Below, piece after piece: positions 1-12,605 of a stretch of 64,000 bases of DNA; the first letter of the stretch is position 1, and each line of letters opens with the position of its first letter. The DNA is from Apiosordaria backusii (Eukaryota > Ascomycota > Sordariomycetes > Sordariales > Lasiosphaeriaceae), in assembly GCA_030549205.1 (NCBI GenBank), contig JAUKTV010000006.1, positions 824,501 to 888,500 on the forward strand, read 5' to 3'. Below the pieces are notes generated by a model. It was not told the DNA's origin, made no database searches, and saw only the letters and a list, made by a program, of their open reading frames with translations. Position numbers and translations under genes: made by a program.

Positions 1-2
1 GT

Positions 3-128
3 GTTACCTTCCGCATTGGTTGGAAGAACCACGTGTTTCCCCTGATTAAGAACAAAGTCGGCATTTTGTCGTTCGTTGACACCGAAGATCCCTCTGCGGC
101 ACAGTTTCTCTCGCACCCGGGACCCTAA
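3..128 (+). CDS. C-terminal end of an unidentified protein, cut by the window edge
   Basis: The third forward frame is open from the first bases to a TAA at 126-128 and encodes 41 residues ending in FLSHPGP. The residue mix (a charged and aromatic stretch with IGWKNHVFPL, then KVGILSFVDTED) looks like ordinary protein, and the frame closes just before AT-richer noncoding DNA. I read it as the last part of an exon whose start lies left of the window. No domain can be named from so short a piece. It could also be a chance frame; only about 40 codons are visible. Confidence 0.4.
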   Translation, partial: VTFRIGWKNHVFPLIKNKVGILSFVDTEDPSAAQFLSHPGP

Positions 129-1788
129 TCGGGAATTGCTAGGCTAATAACAGGTGCAGGAATGATAGGTCAGGGGGTGCCACGGCAGGCATTTGCAATG
201 GGACGTGAAAGATTGGCCATATCGGCACCAGCGGGACTCGGGAACTCTTCTATCGCAACGGATTCTGCTATCTACGCTCAAGGTCAGATGCCAAGCTTTA
301 TCAGGTTTTCCATTGACAAGGGAACGGCGATTATTGTTGAAGCCGTCGGAGGGCCGAGCAAGCTAACTAGAATGGAAAATGATGCTTTCCCACAGACTGC
401 CTGCCTGGTATATGCAATATCTAAGTTCCTGGAGGATGGAGGATGAACATCGGGGGACGCCGACTTAGTCACGGAATGTTCGGGCTGGGCTGAGGATAGA
501 CCCATATTCTCCAAATCTGCATGGTGCTTTTGGCTGATTGCATACATGTATTCTTTCCTTTCCTAGCCATTGCCTGTATGTTTTGGGTTGGGTACCTAAG
601 GGGCTCTGGTTACAGCACCGCTGCACAAAACAGGTGCATACCTAACATCCATAGGTACTCAACGTCGCCCTGTATAAAGTGCTATCTGTGGGTCCATCTG
701 CACTAGCTGTTGTAACTATGTCGTGGTGGTCTGACTGCATTCCGTTGAATCCGGGTTACCCGGATGTATGGAAATGTCTCACATTTTGCTCTTCCTGGTA
801 AACCGATTTCAAGAACCGGACCCCCGGGGCTTTCATCACTTGAGTAGGTAGACTATGCAGCATCATGTATTTCCCCCACATCACCTTTCTTCGTGCATCA
901 TGTCATTGTGTGATCTTGGGCTTCTGAAGGAACGACCCGCAACATAGGAACGGGAACGGATTTTCTGGACGCCATGCAAAAGGAGTTTGAATGTGTGTCC
1001 AGAAAACTGTGTTAGGGAGGTATGATGATACTACGACCAAGACGCTTCAGGTTATGTACGGTACCTGAGGGGTCCGAGTGTCCCATTGGGCCTGTCAGCT
1101 TTGCATTCGCACCAGAACTGAGACGCACAGTATAAAAACGGTGCGCTTCCTGCCGTGTCACCCTTCGATCCTCTCCACAGCTCGCTGATCCAGCAACCCG
1201 GAACCAGCCCATAAGAGATTAATTTGGCGCCTGTCTCGGGTCAGCTCCATGAACGTCCCTGAGCATATGCCAGGTACTAGCTTTGCGCCCTGTTGGAACA
1301 CAGCTCTAGCCCTTTTCTGTATAGCAGCATCATGAATTGAAGTTTGAGCACATCAGTCGCGCACCATTCACACGTAGGTAGCCAAGAAATCGGACCGAAG
1401 CGCGAAAAAAGGCAACAAAAGTACAATCGTTGATAAGGCTGTGCCGCAGTCATGTCTCAAGGCGTTCCCCATATCTGAGACGGGAACGGAGATCACAACA
1501 TTCTCCCGTAGCTCAGTCCAATCTGTGGCACCCGGAACCTCCGGCGGCTGGACCGGACCTGCCTTAGGCTTAGGCACGCAAGATACTAACAATGGCACAC
1601 AAATGATCGCCTCAGAAATGGCTTGTTTAAGAATATGATCTTGAGTCCTATATGTACGATCTCTTTGCTGCCATTAAATCCCCACAGTTGATCTCCAGCA
1701 CCTCATCCCACATCTCACATCTCACGGCCACCTCAACCTCCACTCACTTCATTTCTACCTCAGTGTGGTTACCGACGGTGCTGACATC
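129..1788. other. Intergenic region, no gene seen
   Basis: Frames here are short (94 codons or fewer), overlap on both strands and show no domain-like sequence. The last 100 bases are pyrimidine-rich (repeated cctcatc and cacctc-like words), as in the leader of a fungal gene, and lead into the start codon of the FAD enzyme at 1789. No convincing TATA box was found. Confidence 0.5.
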
Positions 1789-3384
1789 ATGGGCTTGGAA
1801 CAAGTCATCAAGGCTCTGAGGAGCAGCCTTCCCTCCTCCAACCTCTATTTTGAGGGAGAGAGAGAGTATGAGGCGCTCAACGGGTCATACCTCTCTGCCA
1901 TGGAAAGCGACATCAGGCCTGCTGCTATTTTTCGGCCAGAGAGCAGAAAACAGGTTGCCAAGTTCGTCAAGATCATGAAGCCATTTGCCCTCGGAGAGCA
2001 TGGCGAGGAAGCGACCACACAGTTTGCTATTCGCAGCGGCGGGCAGCAACCGCTTCCCGGTGTCGCCAACATCCAGGGTGGCATCACACTAGACCTTGGT
2101 CTTCTCAACTCGGTTGAACTCCAAAAGGATGGGAAACAAACAATTGTCTCTGTGGGAGCCGGTGCGCGATGGGGCGCAGTCTACGACAAGCTGGACGGAA
2201 CTGGCTTGGGTGTCACGGGTGTTCGATCTGCCTCAGGTGGTGTTGGTGGATTGTCTTTGACTGGTAAGTTGCGGCTCTTGGAGTATTACCTCACCAACCA
2301 AGATTCTAACATGGCATACAGGCGGTGTCTCATTCTTCTCCTCCCGGGAAGGATTCGTCTGCGATAATGTTCTCAATTACGAGGTTGTCCTTGCTTCAGG
2401 AGAGATTGTCAACGCCAATGAGCATGAAAACAGCGACTTGTGGATCTCCCTCCGCGGAGGCGGCAACAACTTTGGGGTTGTCACTCGATTTGACTTCAGA
2501 ACATTCCCCCAGCCCAACAAGTTTTGGGGCGGTAGCGTCTTCTATTTCCTCTCTAGCTGGCCATACCATGTCGGTGCTCTCCTGTCGGAACTCCGGAAAA
2601 AGGACGCCGCGGACCCCAACGCCCACGTTCAGTTGAGCATCGGCTACTCTTCACAATTTGCTCAATTCGCCTGCCAGAGTCAGCTGTCTTACACCGGTCC
2701 AGATGCGAATGAGGACATGCCCGAGGTGCTCAAACCGTGGGCCGACATGCATCCGCAAATTGAGCAGTTGAACTCTGTCCGGCTGATGACCCTCAAAGAG
2801 GCAGTGGCACAAGAGCCTGGAGAAGCCAAGGGCAATGTGCGGTATGTCATCATATTTACCCATCCACTAAAGCCCAAAAGACTAATTTTCATTTTATCAG
2901 ATGCGCCTACATGAACGTAACAGTCAAGGCCGACGCCCCAACCCTCTTTGAGGCGACAGAAATCTACACCAGCTCTCTTGAGCACGTCAAGACAGCACCA
3001 GGACTCATGTCCTCCCTCACCTTCCAGCCTTATACCGTCAACACCCTCCGTCAAACAGCCCGCCACGGCGGCAACTCACTCGGCCTCGACCCCTCAGACG
3101 GACCTCTCATCAACATCATGGTATCGACGTACTGGCACAACAAGTCTGATGATGCCGCCATTCTCAAGTTCATGACCAATGCGACAGCCTACATGAGATT
3201 AGAGGCTCAAAGGAGGAACAAATCGGTGCCGTTCGTGTCGATGAACCACGCCTGGGCTCACCAGGATGTCATTGGATTTTATGGAGAGGACAACAAGAGG
3301 GCGCTGCAGGAGACAAGCATGAAGTTTGACCCCGAGGGCTTGTTCCAAAGGGGTGTACCAGGGGGTTTCAAATTGTTCAAATGA
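1789..3384 (+). CDS. FAD-binding (PCMH/BBE-type) oxidoreductase, three exons
   Basis: Model: exons 1789-2263, 2322-2841 and 2901-3384, giving 492 residues. Introns run GTAAGT...TACAG and GTATGT...TCAG and keep the frame. The in-frame GTG at 1765 was passed over for the ATG at 1789. The fold is that of the berberine-bridge/6-hydroxynicotine-oxidase family: an FAD-binding PCMH domain at about residues 40-220 with VGAGARWGAVYD, GGVGGLSLTGG and ISLRGGGNNFGVVT, then a substrate domain to the C-terminus. Such enzymes oxidise small molecules, often in secondary metabolism; the substrate here is unknown. There is no signal peptide, so it is probably cytosolic. The His that normally links FAD in the RSGGH motif is Gln (RSGGQQ, residues 82-87), and no Cys lies at the second usual attachment site, so flavin is probably bound non-covalently. 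The family assignment is secure; the function is not. Confidence 0.9.
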
Positions 3385-5701
3385 GTCATTATTTCCTTCT
3401 TGTTCTTTTTCTTCAGGTCTAGGTAATCATCATGGGAGTTTGGGTCTTGGTTTTTGGGATACACTCGTAACTATCATCTACGTTTCAACTTTCTTGTTCT
3501 CATAGCGGCGTTGGACATAGAGTTATAGTTTGAGTATCTCAAAGTACCGTAAATTACTTCTCATTGATCAAAACAATCGCAGCGTAACAGTGGTTTGCTT
3601 TTACTGCAGATACCTGACCTGTTGCACACGACTGTTTCCAGTAATTACGCAAATCATTAATTAAGTCCTAAGCTTGACCAAACAGCGGCCAATGCCTTGT
3701 CCGACTGAACCAGCACATCCTTACGATCACCGCAACTAAGCCATTGTCCTGATCACAGATCCAAATCCTCGATCTGTCAAGGTGCGCTGGTAAAACACAC
3801 CTGTCACAAGACCAAGCCAAACATCCAATGTTCTCCGCATTGGCTGACGGTTCGGTGAGACATTCCATGGAGGCGTCAGCCCATAACTTGTGGATTTCCA
3901 TGATGGTTTCCCATCCTGGACTGAGACATCGTCCGGATGCTGCCAGCCACTCTGGCCCGGCCGATCCCGCTCGGGCACCTTGAATTAGGACCGGAAGTTT
4001 GTCTCAGAACTATTTCATTATTTGATTGCACAGTGTGGAAAGTAAACTGGACAAAGTGATCCCGATCACCGAAACCTACCTATACTTTTTGACTGCTGTT
4101 GGGATATCGCCTCACCCTGGCTTCCTACCTAGGTACTGATACAGTGTCAATTAATATGAACTAATAGGTCAAAAGAGTGTGGGAAAAGGTGATGAATTGC
4201 AAAAGAAGCTGTCAAACTGGGCTTCCTAAAGTACCTTGGGGATGTGCGAGGTGGTGGATCTCATTGACTGGGCCAAATAGTGGGGCGCAGCTAGATAAGA
4301 TATGGGATAAGAGATAAGGACTTGTGAATACTTCAGGTATCACCTACCTACTCAAGGAAGTACCTTATCAGGCAAGTCGTATGAACTCTCATGCGTCTGG
4401 TACATTCCAACGTGCTCTTTTCATCACATTGCTGTTTCGCAGAAAAGAAAACAACTTATCGTTGCCCGGCCGACGGAGATAAAGCTAAGGGGAACCTCAA
4501 GGGGTTCAAATTCAGGGGTAGCGCTTGAAAGATCCACTTTAGGGGTAGGATTGAATCGAAGGGTTCGCTATTCACCGGTAATCATTCTTGCCGGCACTGG
4601 AAAAAAGGCTATGGGAACTAACTACCTATCTCGCTGGCTATTTCACTGTTCAGTCTTGATTTTATGGCGTGGTGATCATAAAGTATAAGGTCTGTACTAG
4701 CCCAGATCCATTTTTCGTGCTCATCAGGCTTGTCTCTTATTTAAGCGTCAGAATAAATGCATCAAGGTAGTCCAGCCTCTGGTAAACCACCGGCACTGTG
4801 AGAGGTCGGAGTCAAAATTCTTGTCTGACGAATGCTGATTGTGTGCTGCGTCTGCGATTGGTAAGTTGCTGAGGTATACATATAACACGCAGTCGAGTCC
4901 TTGTACCATTGAAACATCAAGTTAATCGCTTTGGACAGCTTGGCGCTGCTGGATTTGTTTATGCATCAAGTGTTGACCCAGGTGTAGGCAAAACCTTGAG
5001 TTGCGGCCAATTCACATGTGCGTTGGATCTTGCGCTAACCTGGCTTCTGTATTGCTATACTGAGGTCCCTTATATCGTCAAAGGCGACTTCTCCATCTTC
5101 CCATATGTGGGAAAGGATGGCGTATTCATTGCTACCGCACAGGACGCTCTCCAGCTGGTATGTTTTCGTATTGACCAGATGCATTGTTGACAACGTACCG
5201 ACTGTTTTGAAGGGAAGATGAGGGAGCGGGGTATTTGCCTTCTTGAGTGCTCATCAGAGCCCAATCGCAGCCCGAGGAGTTCTTTCCAAATTCTGCCCAC
5301 GGCTGTGGCACCCAATGGCAAGACAACGTCCACCGGCAAACCCTATTCGATCTACCAGGTAGTAAAAGAGACCGATACAAACTCTAACTGGAAGGGGTTT
5401 TACCGGTTTAGCTCCAAACATCGGTAGAAAGTCTTCATGGTCTTCTCACCACGCAATATCGCGTGGGAGCATTGCAGGGGGTTTGTGTAAGAGTGAATAT
5501 AATAGGTACCTACCGACCTGAAATAGCCAGGTTCATTCACAATCAGTAAATCAGTAGGTAACAGGCAACTAGAGGCACAATGTTAAGCGTCCGAGGAGAA
5601 CAAAGATGAAAAGAATAGAGAATTATATGTGATAATCAAATACTCCCCAAAAAAACCAATCGCCTCATAACATGCATATGTATGCAAGGTATGTAGATGT
5701 A
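3385..5701. other. Intergenic region, one doubtful small frame
   Basis: No supported gene. A forward frame around 4909-5190 reads like protein in parts but lacks an ATG; joining it to an ATG near 4832 would need a 32-base intron, shorter than fungi normally splice. Several ctacctac/aggtac motifs, common in promoters of these fungi, are scattered through the region. Bases just before 5702 hold the 3' flank of the large minus-strand gene. Confidence 0.4.
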
Positions 5702-8700
5702 TCAAGCCCAGTGAACACTCTTACTCCTCCCTCGCTTTGCCACAGTATTTCCATCTCCACCAACCTCAACAACACTCACAGACTCCTCACCATTAACAAG
5801 GACTCCCGTCCTCGCCCTTGACACCCCCACTGGCAACTTCTTCACAACAACATCATGCTTTTCCTCCACATTCTTCTCCCGGCATCCCTGCCGTCGCCTA
5901 GCGGGACCACCCCCCCTATCAAAATGACTCTCAACCCTCCCCTCCCACCTCACTCTCTCAACCTCATCCCCCGCCTTCTGCAACCTCGCTCTCCACCCTT
6001 GCACCCACAACCACGGCAACCTCAAATCAGATCCGTGCTCCACCTCCTCACTACATGTATTCTTCTGCTTTCTCACCGAAGACGACGGAGAAAGCGCCAA
6101 ACTCCTCCTCAAACTCTTCTTAGTCCCAATAACCCCCACACTATCACCATCATCTTCTTCATCAACCGTATCAGCTGTAGTAGCAGAAGTAGCAACACTA
6201 AGCGGCACACAACTCGATGGGATGGACGACGCCCATGAAAACCGAGGATCCGCCGACGTACCCGCCGTCGACGAGAAAGAAGAAGCAGAAGAGTCAGGCA
6301 CATCATCCACCGACACCTGTGCCCTGACAGAAATGACATGCAGTCGGTCAAAGTTATCCCTGAGCACAATCGGTGCGCGAAGCGGGAACGTGACCTCTTC
6401 CTCATCTTCATCTTTCTCGTCCTCGTCATCGTCGTCACCATGTTCAAAAGGTTTCCGCCGCTGCACAATCCCCGGACTTAAGACTCCGGCCGAGTGTGGT
6501 CAATGCAAGTTTTCGCCTTCCCCTAGCAAGCCGCTCCTCTCGTCTATCGCATCGGGATTGGCTTCGCTGTCGTGGACAGGGGGATACCCGCTCCCGTCGT
6601 ATGGCAAGTGGTGGTAATCCTTGTGGTGGTCAGAAGCCGCCCAGGACTTGCCGAAGCGACCGGACAGGGGACCGCCCGAGCCCCAGAGTCCTGAACCGCC
6701 GCCTCCTCCACCACCACCACCGTGTTTGTCGCTGTTGGAGTGGGAGCTAGAGGTGGAGCTGATGGGACGGGAAGTGGAAGAGCGGGAGGTGTTGATATCG
6801 GAAGCGTGGGTTTGCTGCTCAAAGACGTTGCGCATGCGCTGGAAGAGGCTGGTGCCCTTTTCGCCGCCCTCACTGCCAGTGTGAGAATGTTTGCTGTCAC
6901 GGGTGGTGTTGAGAGCGGCGATATGGGGGTCGGGCATGGAGAGAGTGGATTCCCGGTGCTGCCATTTGGCCAACGGGGTGTCTGCAGACTCGTCACGGTG
7001 GTGGCCGTATTCGGTGAGATGGGAGTCATTGCGCGGCCGGCCGGTTTGGTAGCTCGGCGAGTGGGTTGAAACCAGGCCACGGATGACTGGGTCGTGGATG
7101 TCTGTCGCGGTATGTTGATCAGGAGACGGAGGCGCAGAATCAAGGGTGCTCTGGCTGCGCATGGACTGTGGCGGGGATTGGTGTTCCTCTTGGCTATGCT
7201 CAAGTGTTGGGGAGTCCCGATGAGCGAACTCTGTGTCCCGATCAGGAGTTTGAGGGCGGTCGGGTTTGTGCCGGCTTGCTGACAGACCTTGACTGGCTGT
7301 GAAAGATGGCGTGCCTGGTCGCGAGTCCGATGTCACAGCAGCGGTGTTGAGGGCGGTCTGTTGCTCAAAATATGACTGGGCTGCTGTTTCCTGTCTTACA
7401 TGTTCTTTATCGTCTCGCTCGTTGAAGTAGTCATCGGCCTCGCTCACCCAGTTGGCGTTCCTCGCAGGATGGTCTGGCTCCTGGACCTCGACCGTGGGGA
7501 CTGAAGTCGACACCGCAGGCATGCTCTCTGGAGTTCCCATACCCGCTTGCATCTCAAGCAGGGCTTCATCTGGAACCGAAACTGGCACTTCATGGTCCGA
7601 CGCCGTGCCTGGGATCTGATCCAGCGCCTTAGTGTGTGCGTCGGTCTCAACCTCTGCTGCCATCAGCACTGGCGTCTCGAGTGTAGTTTTAACTTGTGCC
7701 TCGAATGAAGCATCAGCTGGGGCACCAACTGGAAAATCAACTGGGACCTGATCAGTCGGCACCTCAGCTGGAGTATCCTCTGTATTCTCGGCCACCGGTC
7801 CCATCGCCGCAACCGTAGCATCGACAACACCCTCTTCATTCAGATATGCATCCTGAATGTCACTAACATAGTCACTTTCCGCATCCTCATCGTCAAACAG
7901 GTCGCCCTCCCCGTTCACCGTCGTGGTATGTCCAGCCTCCATCTCAACCGATTCATTGGAAACTTGACTTGCACGGCGCAGTTGATCCACCAAGCTCTCC
8001 TCCTTCTTCAACCCCCCCGATGGCAGAGGAGTGCCATGATGGACATCATCTCTAGCGGACGTTAATGACTCCTGGGCCTCCTCTTGCGCCCCTTCCTCTC
8101 CTCCGTGTCCCACATGCCCAGATTCTCGAAGTACACCGAGATCGGCCTGAGCACCAGGTTGTCCTCCACTAACACCGGGCTCAGCATCTCCCTCTCCGTG
8201 TCGACTGACGTCATCCGCGAGCTTCGGTACGTCTCTGTCACCAACAGACGATCCATAATCACCGCTCCCGCTGGTCCGAAAGGACTGCAGGATGAGGGGG
8301 TTAGGAGTGATGGGTTTAGGCTGGGCGTATTCGTCCTCTGAGTGAGAGTCGTCATCGTAGAACGATTGGTATTGATCTGCGTGGTCAGAGGAGGATGACA
8401 GTCCTGGAATATCCTCGTCGTGGGTAGCGTCGGTGTCATGGTGAGCGTCGTGTTCATGTTCTGGGACGGGGCCATCGATGTCGGCCTCTACATGGATGCC
8501 AAGGCCGATGGGCTGTTGGTCGAGTCTCGGCTCGGCTGTTTCCCCCGCCATATTCTCCAGGACCTCGCATTCAGGGATGGTCTGGAGAGCTGGGGTGTGG
8601 AGGTGTTCTTCCTCGAGCTCTTGCGCCTCAGATTCCGGGCCCGGTTCGGACTGCACGTGTGCTTCAGGCTCTGCTTGCTCATTCTGACCAGCCTGAGCAT

Positions 8701-10565
8701 CCTCTTCTGCCTCATTGCATGCTTCTCCCACCGGTCGTTGATGCGAAACAACTCTTTGAAGTGGAATTTCCACCTCGACATCCTCTCCCTCGTCGCCTGT
8801 GTATGATTCCGAGTGAATGAGAGCAGGCCGATGTGAATGACTCATCATCTCAGGGTGCGCTTCCGGTGGGCAGTACTCGGATACATCAGTCAACGAACAC
8901 GAGCCGTCCATATCCAGCGGCAATACTATTTTTGGTGGCTCGATTGGTGTTGTTTCGTGCTCTGTGTTTGTTTGATCCTGACGCGAGACTGAAGAAACGG
9001 CATCTCCACCGGCGGATGGTTCAAAGCCCTGGCGTTCGGGGGTACCACTAGCCTGAATGAGGCCAAAATAATCATGGCGGGAAATGTCTTGGTTTTTACC
9101 GGCAACAAAGGAGACGTGGTCGCCGGAATGCGACCTTGAATGATCGGACAGCGCAGATGGCAGTGTGGCAGGCTGCTCATTTGCAGTCGCGAAAGGGGTA
9201 ACGGCTGCCGAGTAGAAGGTGTCGTCGGTGGCAGTCAGGGGCCGTGGAATGTCCGCTGAAGAGGGGCTGGGGTCGTTTTTGAGGACATCGAGGTTTTGTG
9301 GGGGGAGGGTTTGTTCAGCTTGAGCAGGTGCCTCGATATGATGGTTGGGCGAAGGCATATCATACTCGGGCGCGCTATTAGATGTCACGCCGCCAGCATG
9401 GCTCAGAGGCAAGCTGGTCACCTCCACGGTGGCAGCTGTGATATTATCCCCCATTCCCCATGGAGTCTGATTGGATAAGGGCTCGTCTACTTTGTGGCTC
9501 AGCTGAGGCATGGCATGGACCCCGTCAGTAGACTGAGCTACGTTTTCAGGTTCGATGGCATGCTGAGCTGTCTCAGGTGTCTGGGGAGTAGCGAATGAAT
9601 CAGTGTCGCGAGTGGGAATACCGATGGATTCAGCAGGGGTGGGCGCTTTCTGCTGAAGGTGGTCGGCGTGGATGATAGCCCCTGATCTGGAAATCACAGG
9701 TTGGACAAACAGAGGCAGGTCTTCACGAGATGTTGGTTTGCTATCATCGGTAGGGCTAACTTGTTTCTGGTTGCTGGCATCTGTGTTCAGACTTGGGTCC
9801 TCAGTCATGTCCGCCTGTGGCATGGTCTGTGACTGGGAGATTGTCTCGGCGATCTCGTCATGTCTGTCCGTAGAGGTGTTCTGAGGCTCAAGTGCATTTG
9901 CAGTGCTATTGGGAGACTGGGGGGCCACAGGTTCCGGTAGCTTATTTTGCGTAGCCACCACCGGCGGCATATTGCTGCCTCTTCTCGATCGTTTCGGTGG
10001 AGAAGGCATGGTGGGCGCCCTCAGCTGCTCCCCGATGAGGCGGTTGAGCTCCTAATGAGAATCAGTCAGTATTTGGTGTATATACATCATCAGTCTAAGG
10101 TGGAACACCTACCTCTCTCCTTTCCTCCAGGTCCATCAGCTTTTTCTGCCCTTCATCAATGACCCTCTGAGCGTCCTTCTCAACCTCTAGCATCAGATGA
10201 TCTGTTTCGTCTTCCACCTCGTTCGTCTCGTGCAGTAGCATTCCATCCCGTGCTTCATCTTCCTGTTTGTTTCTCTCTTCAAGCTCTGCATCCTCTTGGC
10301 GTCTCCGTCTTTCCCGCTCCTCGTCTTCGATCCTGCGACGTTCGGCGATTTCCTCACGCTCAGCCAGTCTTCTATGGTGTAGGACCTGAGATTCGAGGGA
10401 ATAGGCAGCCAGCAGATGCTTGATGGTGCTATCACGCCTGGCTTCCAGCTCGTCGAGCTTTGCATCGTGTTCGGCGGTGTTGAGAGAGGCAAGAGTGGTA
10501 TGGATGGTGGACAGTGTTTCCTGCATCTGAGCCACCAGCTGGGCGGCATCCATTGTGGACTCCAT
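5702..10565 (-). CDS. Very large disordered protein with N-terminal coiled coil, unknown function
   Basis: Starts at the ATG at 10565. Exon 1 is 10113-10565 and a 61-base intron (GTAGGT...TCATTAG) leads into a long exon from 10051. Residues about 60-155 form a highly charged coiled coil rich in Glu, Arg and Lys. After a basic patch (PPKRSRRGS) come about 1,000 residues of acidic, Ser/Thr/Pro/Gln-rich, low-complexity sequence ending in Ser and Gly runs; no membrane segment is seen. The frame meets a TGA at 6500-6502 (1,334 residues), then stays open in the same frame to a second TGA at 5702. That 266-codon tail has no ATG, so it must be joined to this gene: a 111-base intron (GTATCC...TTAAG, 6477-6587) would remove the stop and give 1,563 residues. 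The tail holds an Asp/Glu-rich run and ends in KSVHWA, which fits the PP1-docking pattern K-x-V-x-W. I do not recognise the family. The 3' end is uncertain. Confidence 0.75.
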
Positions 10566-12605
10566 GGTGCCCGGGTATCTTGATGAACCTTCAGAGTGGT
10601 GTAATCGTAATCGCCGTCGAGATGCCACAGCCAGGGGCAGAGAGTGACGGCAAAAGCATGGGGAATGGAAGCTGCTGTGTATACTCGAGGCAGAGCAACA
10701 ACGGGGACAGTGGTATGGGTGAAACTATAGAAGGAAAAATAGAAATCCACGAAAGCCAACGCGAGCTGACAGAGGATGAGAAGGGATGATCCTCCACTTG
10801 GAGACGCGGATGCGGGCGGAGTTCAAGTATCGCCCCTTGGTCCCGCAGACGCTATTCATGCGGTTCTTCAAGAGGTCCAGCGCGAGGTGGCTATCTTGAC
10901 GCTTCGCAAAACCGCAAACACCGACGTAACCTACACCATCAGACACACAATCCTCAAGCTAGGTGACCCTGTCCATAAGATTGCCACAACCTCAACAGAC
11001 TTTGGTTGCCACAGTATGCCGTCATGGTACGGACTCAGTGCGTAGGGACTTTTGGTGAATGATCGGACGAAAGCCGCTGAGGAGTGGACATGAGTGGACA
11101 TGGCTCGACTTGAGCTCTCGACAATGCTGAAGCCATCTGAAGAAAATACAGAATTAGCCAAAGCTTCACGGCAGTGGAAATGTGTATGTCATGATCCCGA
11201 GGGAATGGCTCAACAATCACCAGGTCCGAGGTTGCAGAGCCCGGTCGAGGGCCCTTCTGTCCCGGCTTGAGACCCGACCTGTCCGACCTGTCCGGCCTGT
11301 CCGTGCCTCTCGCTCCACGCCGGCACGCATCGCGCTGTGAGATGGCGTCTTCCACGGCGGTATCGGGTATGAGCAACCTGGTTCGAGTGCAGTTCAAGAT
11401 TCGACGCGTGGGATCCGACCCATGGGCGCGTCGTGACAAAGACTGACGGATACTGGGGAAAGTCGAGACACTCGAAGGTGGTGATGGCAGGGGTTGTCCA
11501 GACAAAGTGTTTCACAATTGCTGGAGTGTCGGGGGTCGTTGCACCGAGGTGGGGGCGGCTCCGCTTCACTATTAGTGTACCTACCTTAGTAAACCTCAAT
11601 TCCTCCTGCATTCATTGGATGGCAATTGACAGAAGTCACTAACAGAGCCGAGCGGGCTCTTCAAGAAAGGGCAGCTCCCAGAAACCTGGATGAACACCTC
11701 CAATACCTTATCTCGACCATCCAACCGTTATACACGTCTCTCCCCCGTACAGATATTTTGGTTGGCGAACACGCGCGACGTCGGGTCAGCGATAACCCTA
11801 ACCCACATCGCGTTACCCATTTTTAGCCCCTTTCTCTACGCAGTATGTACGGCGTAAGGTACGGGGTCTCTAACCCAAGGCTGGACTGCCGGACAATTGT
11901 ATGTACAAGGCTATTTGACCGTAATACCTGTTGTGGCCACATGTAGTCAGCCACTTTTTGGAATATTGACGTAGCCAGGTGAGTAATGGCGCATGTATTA
12001 CCATGGTAGTATGGTAGTATTAAAGCCCCCTATGTACTTGACATCCAAATCCGAGGAGAAACACCACAGAGTCGTACCAGAGGTATGCACGGTTCTCCAG
12101 TCATATAGCCTGGTATCTTAGATGCCGCTGCAACGTGATAATCCTCTCGTGTACGACCACTTATCGGTGCGCCATGATGCGGAGGACATGCATAGATGCT
12201 GAGTGACATCCAATGAAGCCTCGAGGCACTCCACCATCCTGGAGTGTCAAAGCCGTGATAGACATGTGAAGGATGTGCAAACGGATATTGCAAATGCAAT
12301 GATGATGTGGGATGTAGGTTTCCGTCGCCAGTGGGTGTGGACGTCAGGTTGTCAAGATGCCGCCGTGAATGCAGAACATTGTGAGCTACCTCTGGACATG
12401 CCTACCCATATATTAGACACAGTAGTTCACTCAAACACCTAGACTGTACGTGCTTCTCCGCTTTCTATTTTACCTCATTCTCGACCGTGTATTCGTACCG
12501 TCCTTTAATACTGATATCGGCTTATATAAGACAGTGTATCAGCACCTAGGCATCGTCTACTCTGTCCAGACATCTAACCCCACCAAAACATATCCCATCA
12601 GTACC
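10566..12605. other. Intergenic region between two divergent genes
   Basis: This is the shared upstream region of the minus-strand coiled-coil gene and the plus-strand P450. No convincing gene is present; the longest frame (minus, 11035-11505) is Arg/Ser/Pro-rich and looks random. It contains a short 9-bp tandem repeat (cgacctgtc-like, about 11275-11301) and two CCCTAA units at 11793-11805, a telobox-like motif. Confidence 0.5.
12523..12530 (+). promoter_or_regulatory. TATA box of the P450 gene
   Basis: The sequence TATATAAG lies 76 bases before the P450 ATG at 12606, a usual distance for a fungal core promoter. This placement also supports the ATG at 12606 over the upstream in-frame codons from 12450. 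Confidence 0.55.

Noticed and set aside
4832..5427. A protein-like plus-strand frame that could join an ATG near 4832 through GTAAGT...CGCAG
   Set aside because: The intron would be only 32 bases, too short for normal fungal splicing, and no motif supports the product.
11793..11805. Two CCCTAA telomere-like units
   Set aside because: Two units are common as promoter teloboxes or by chance; no sign of an interstitial telomere.
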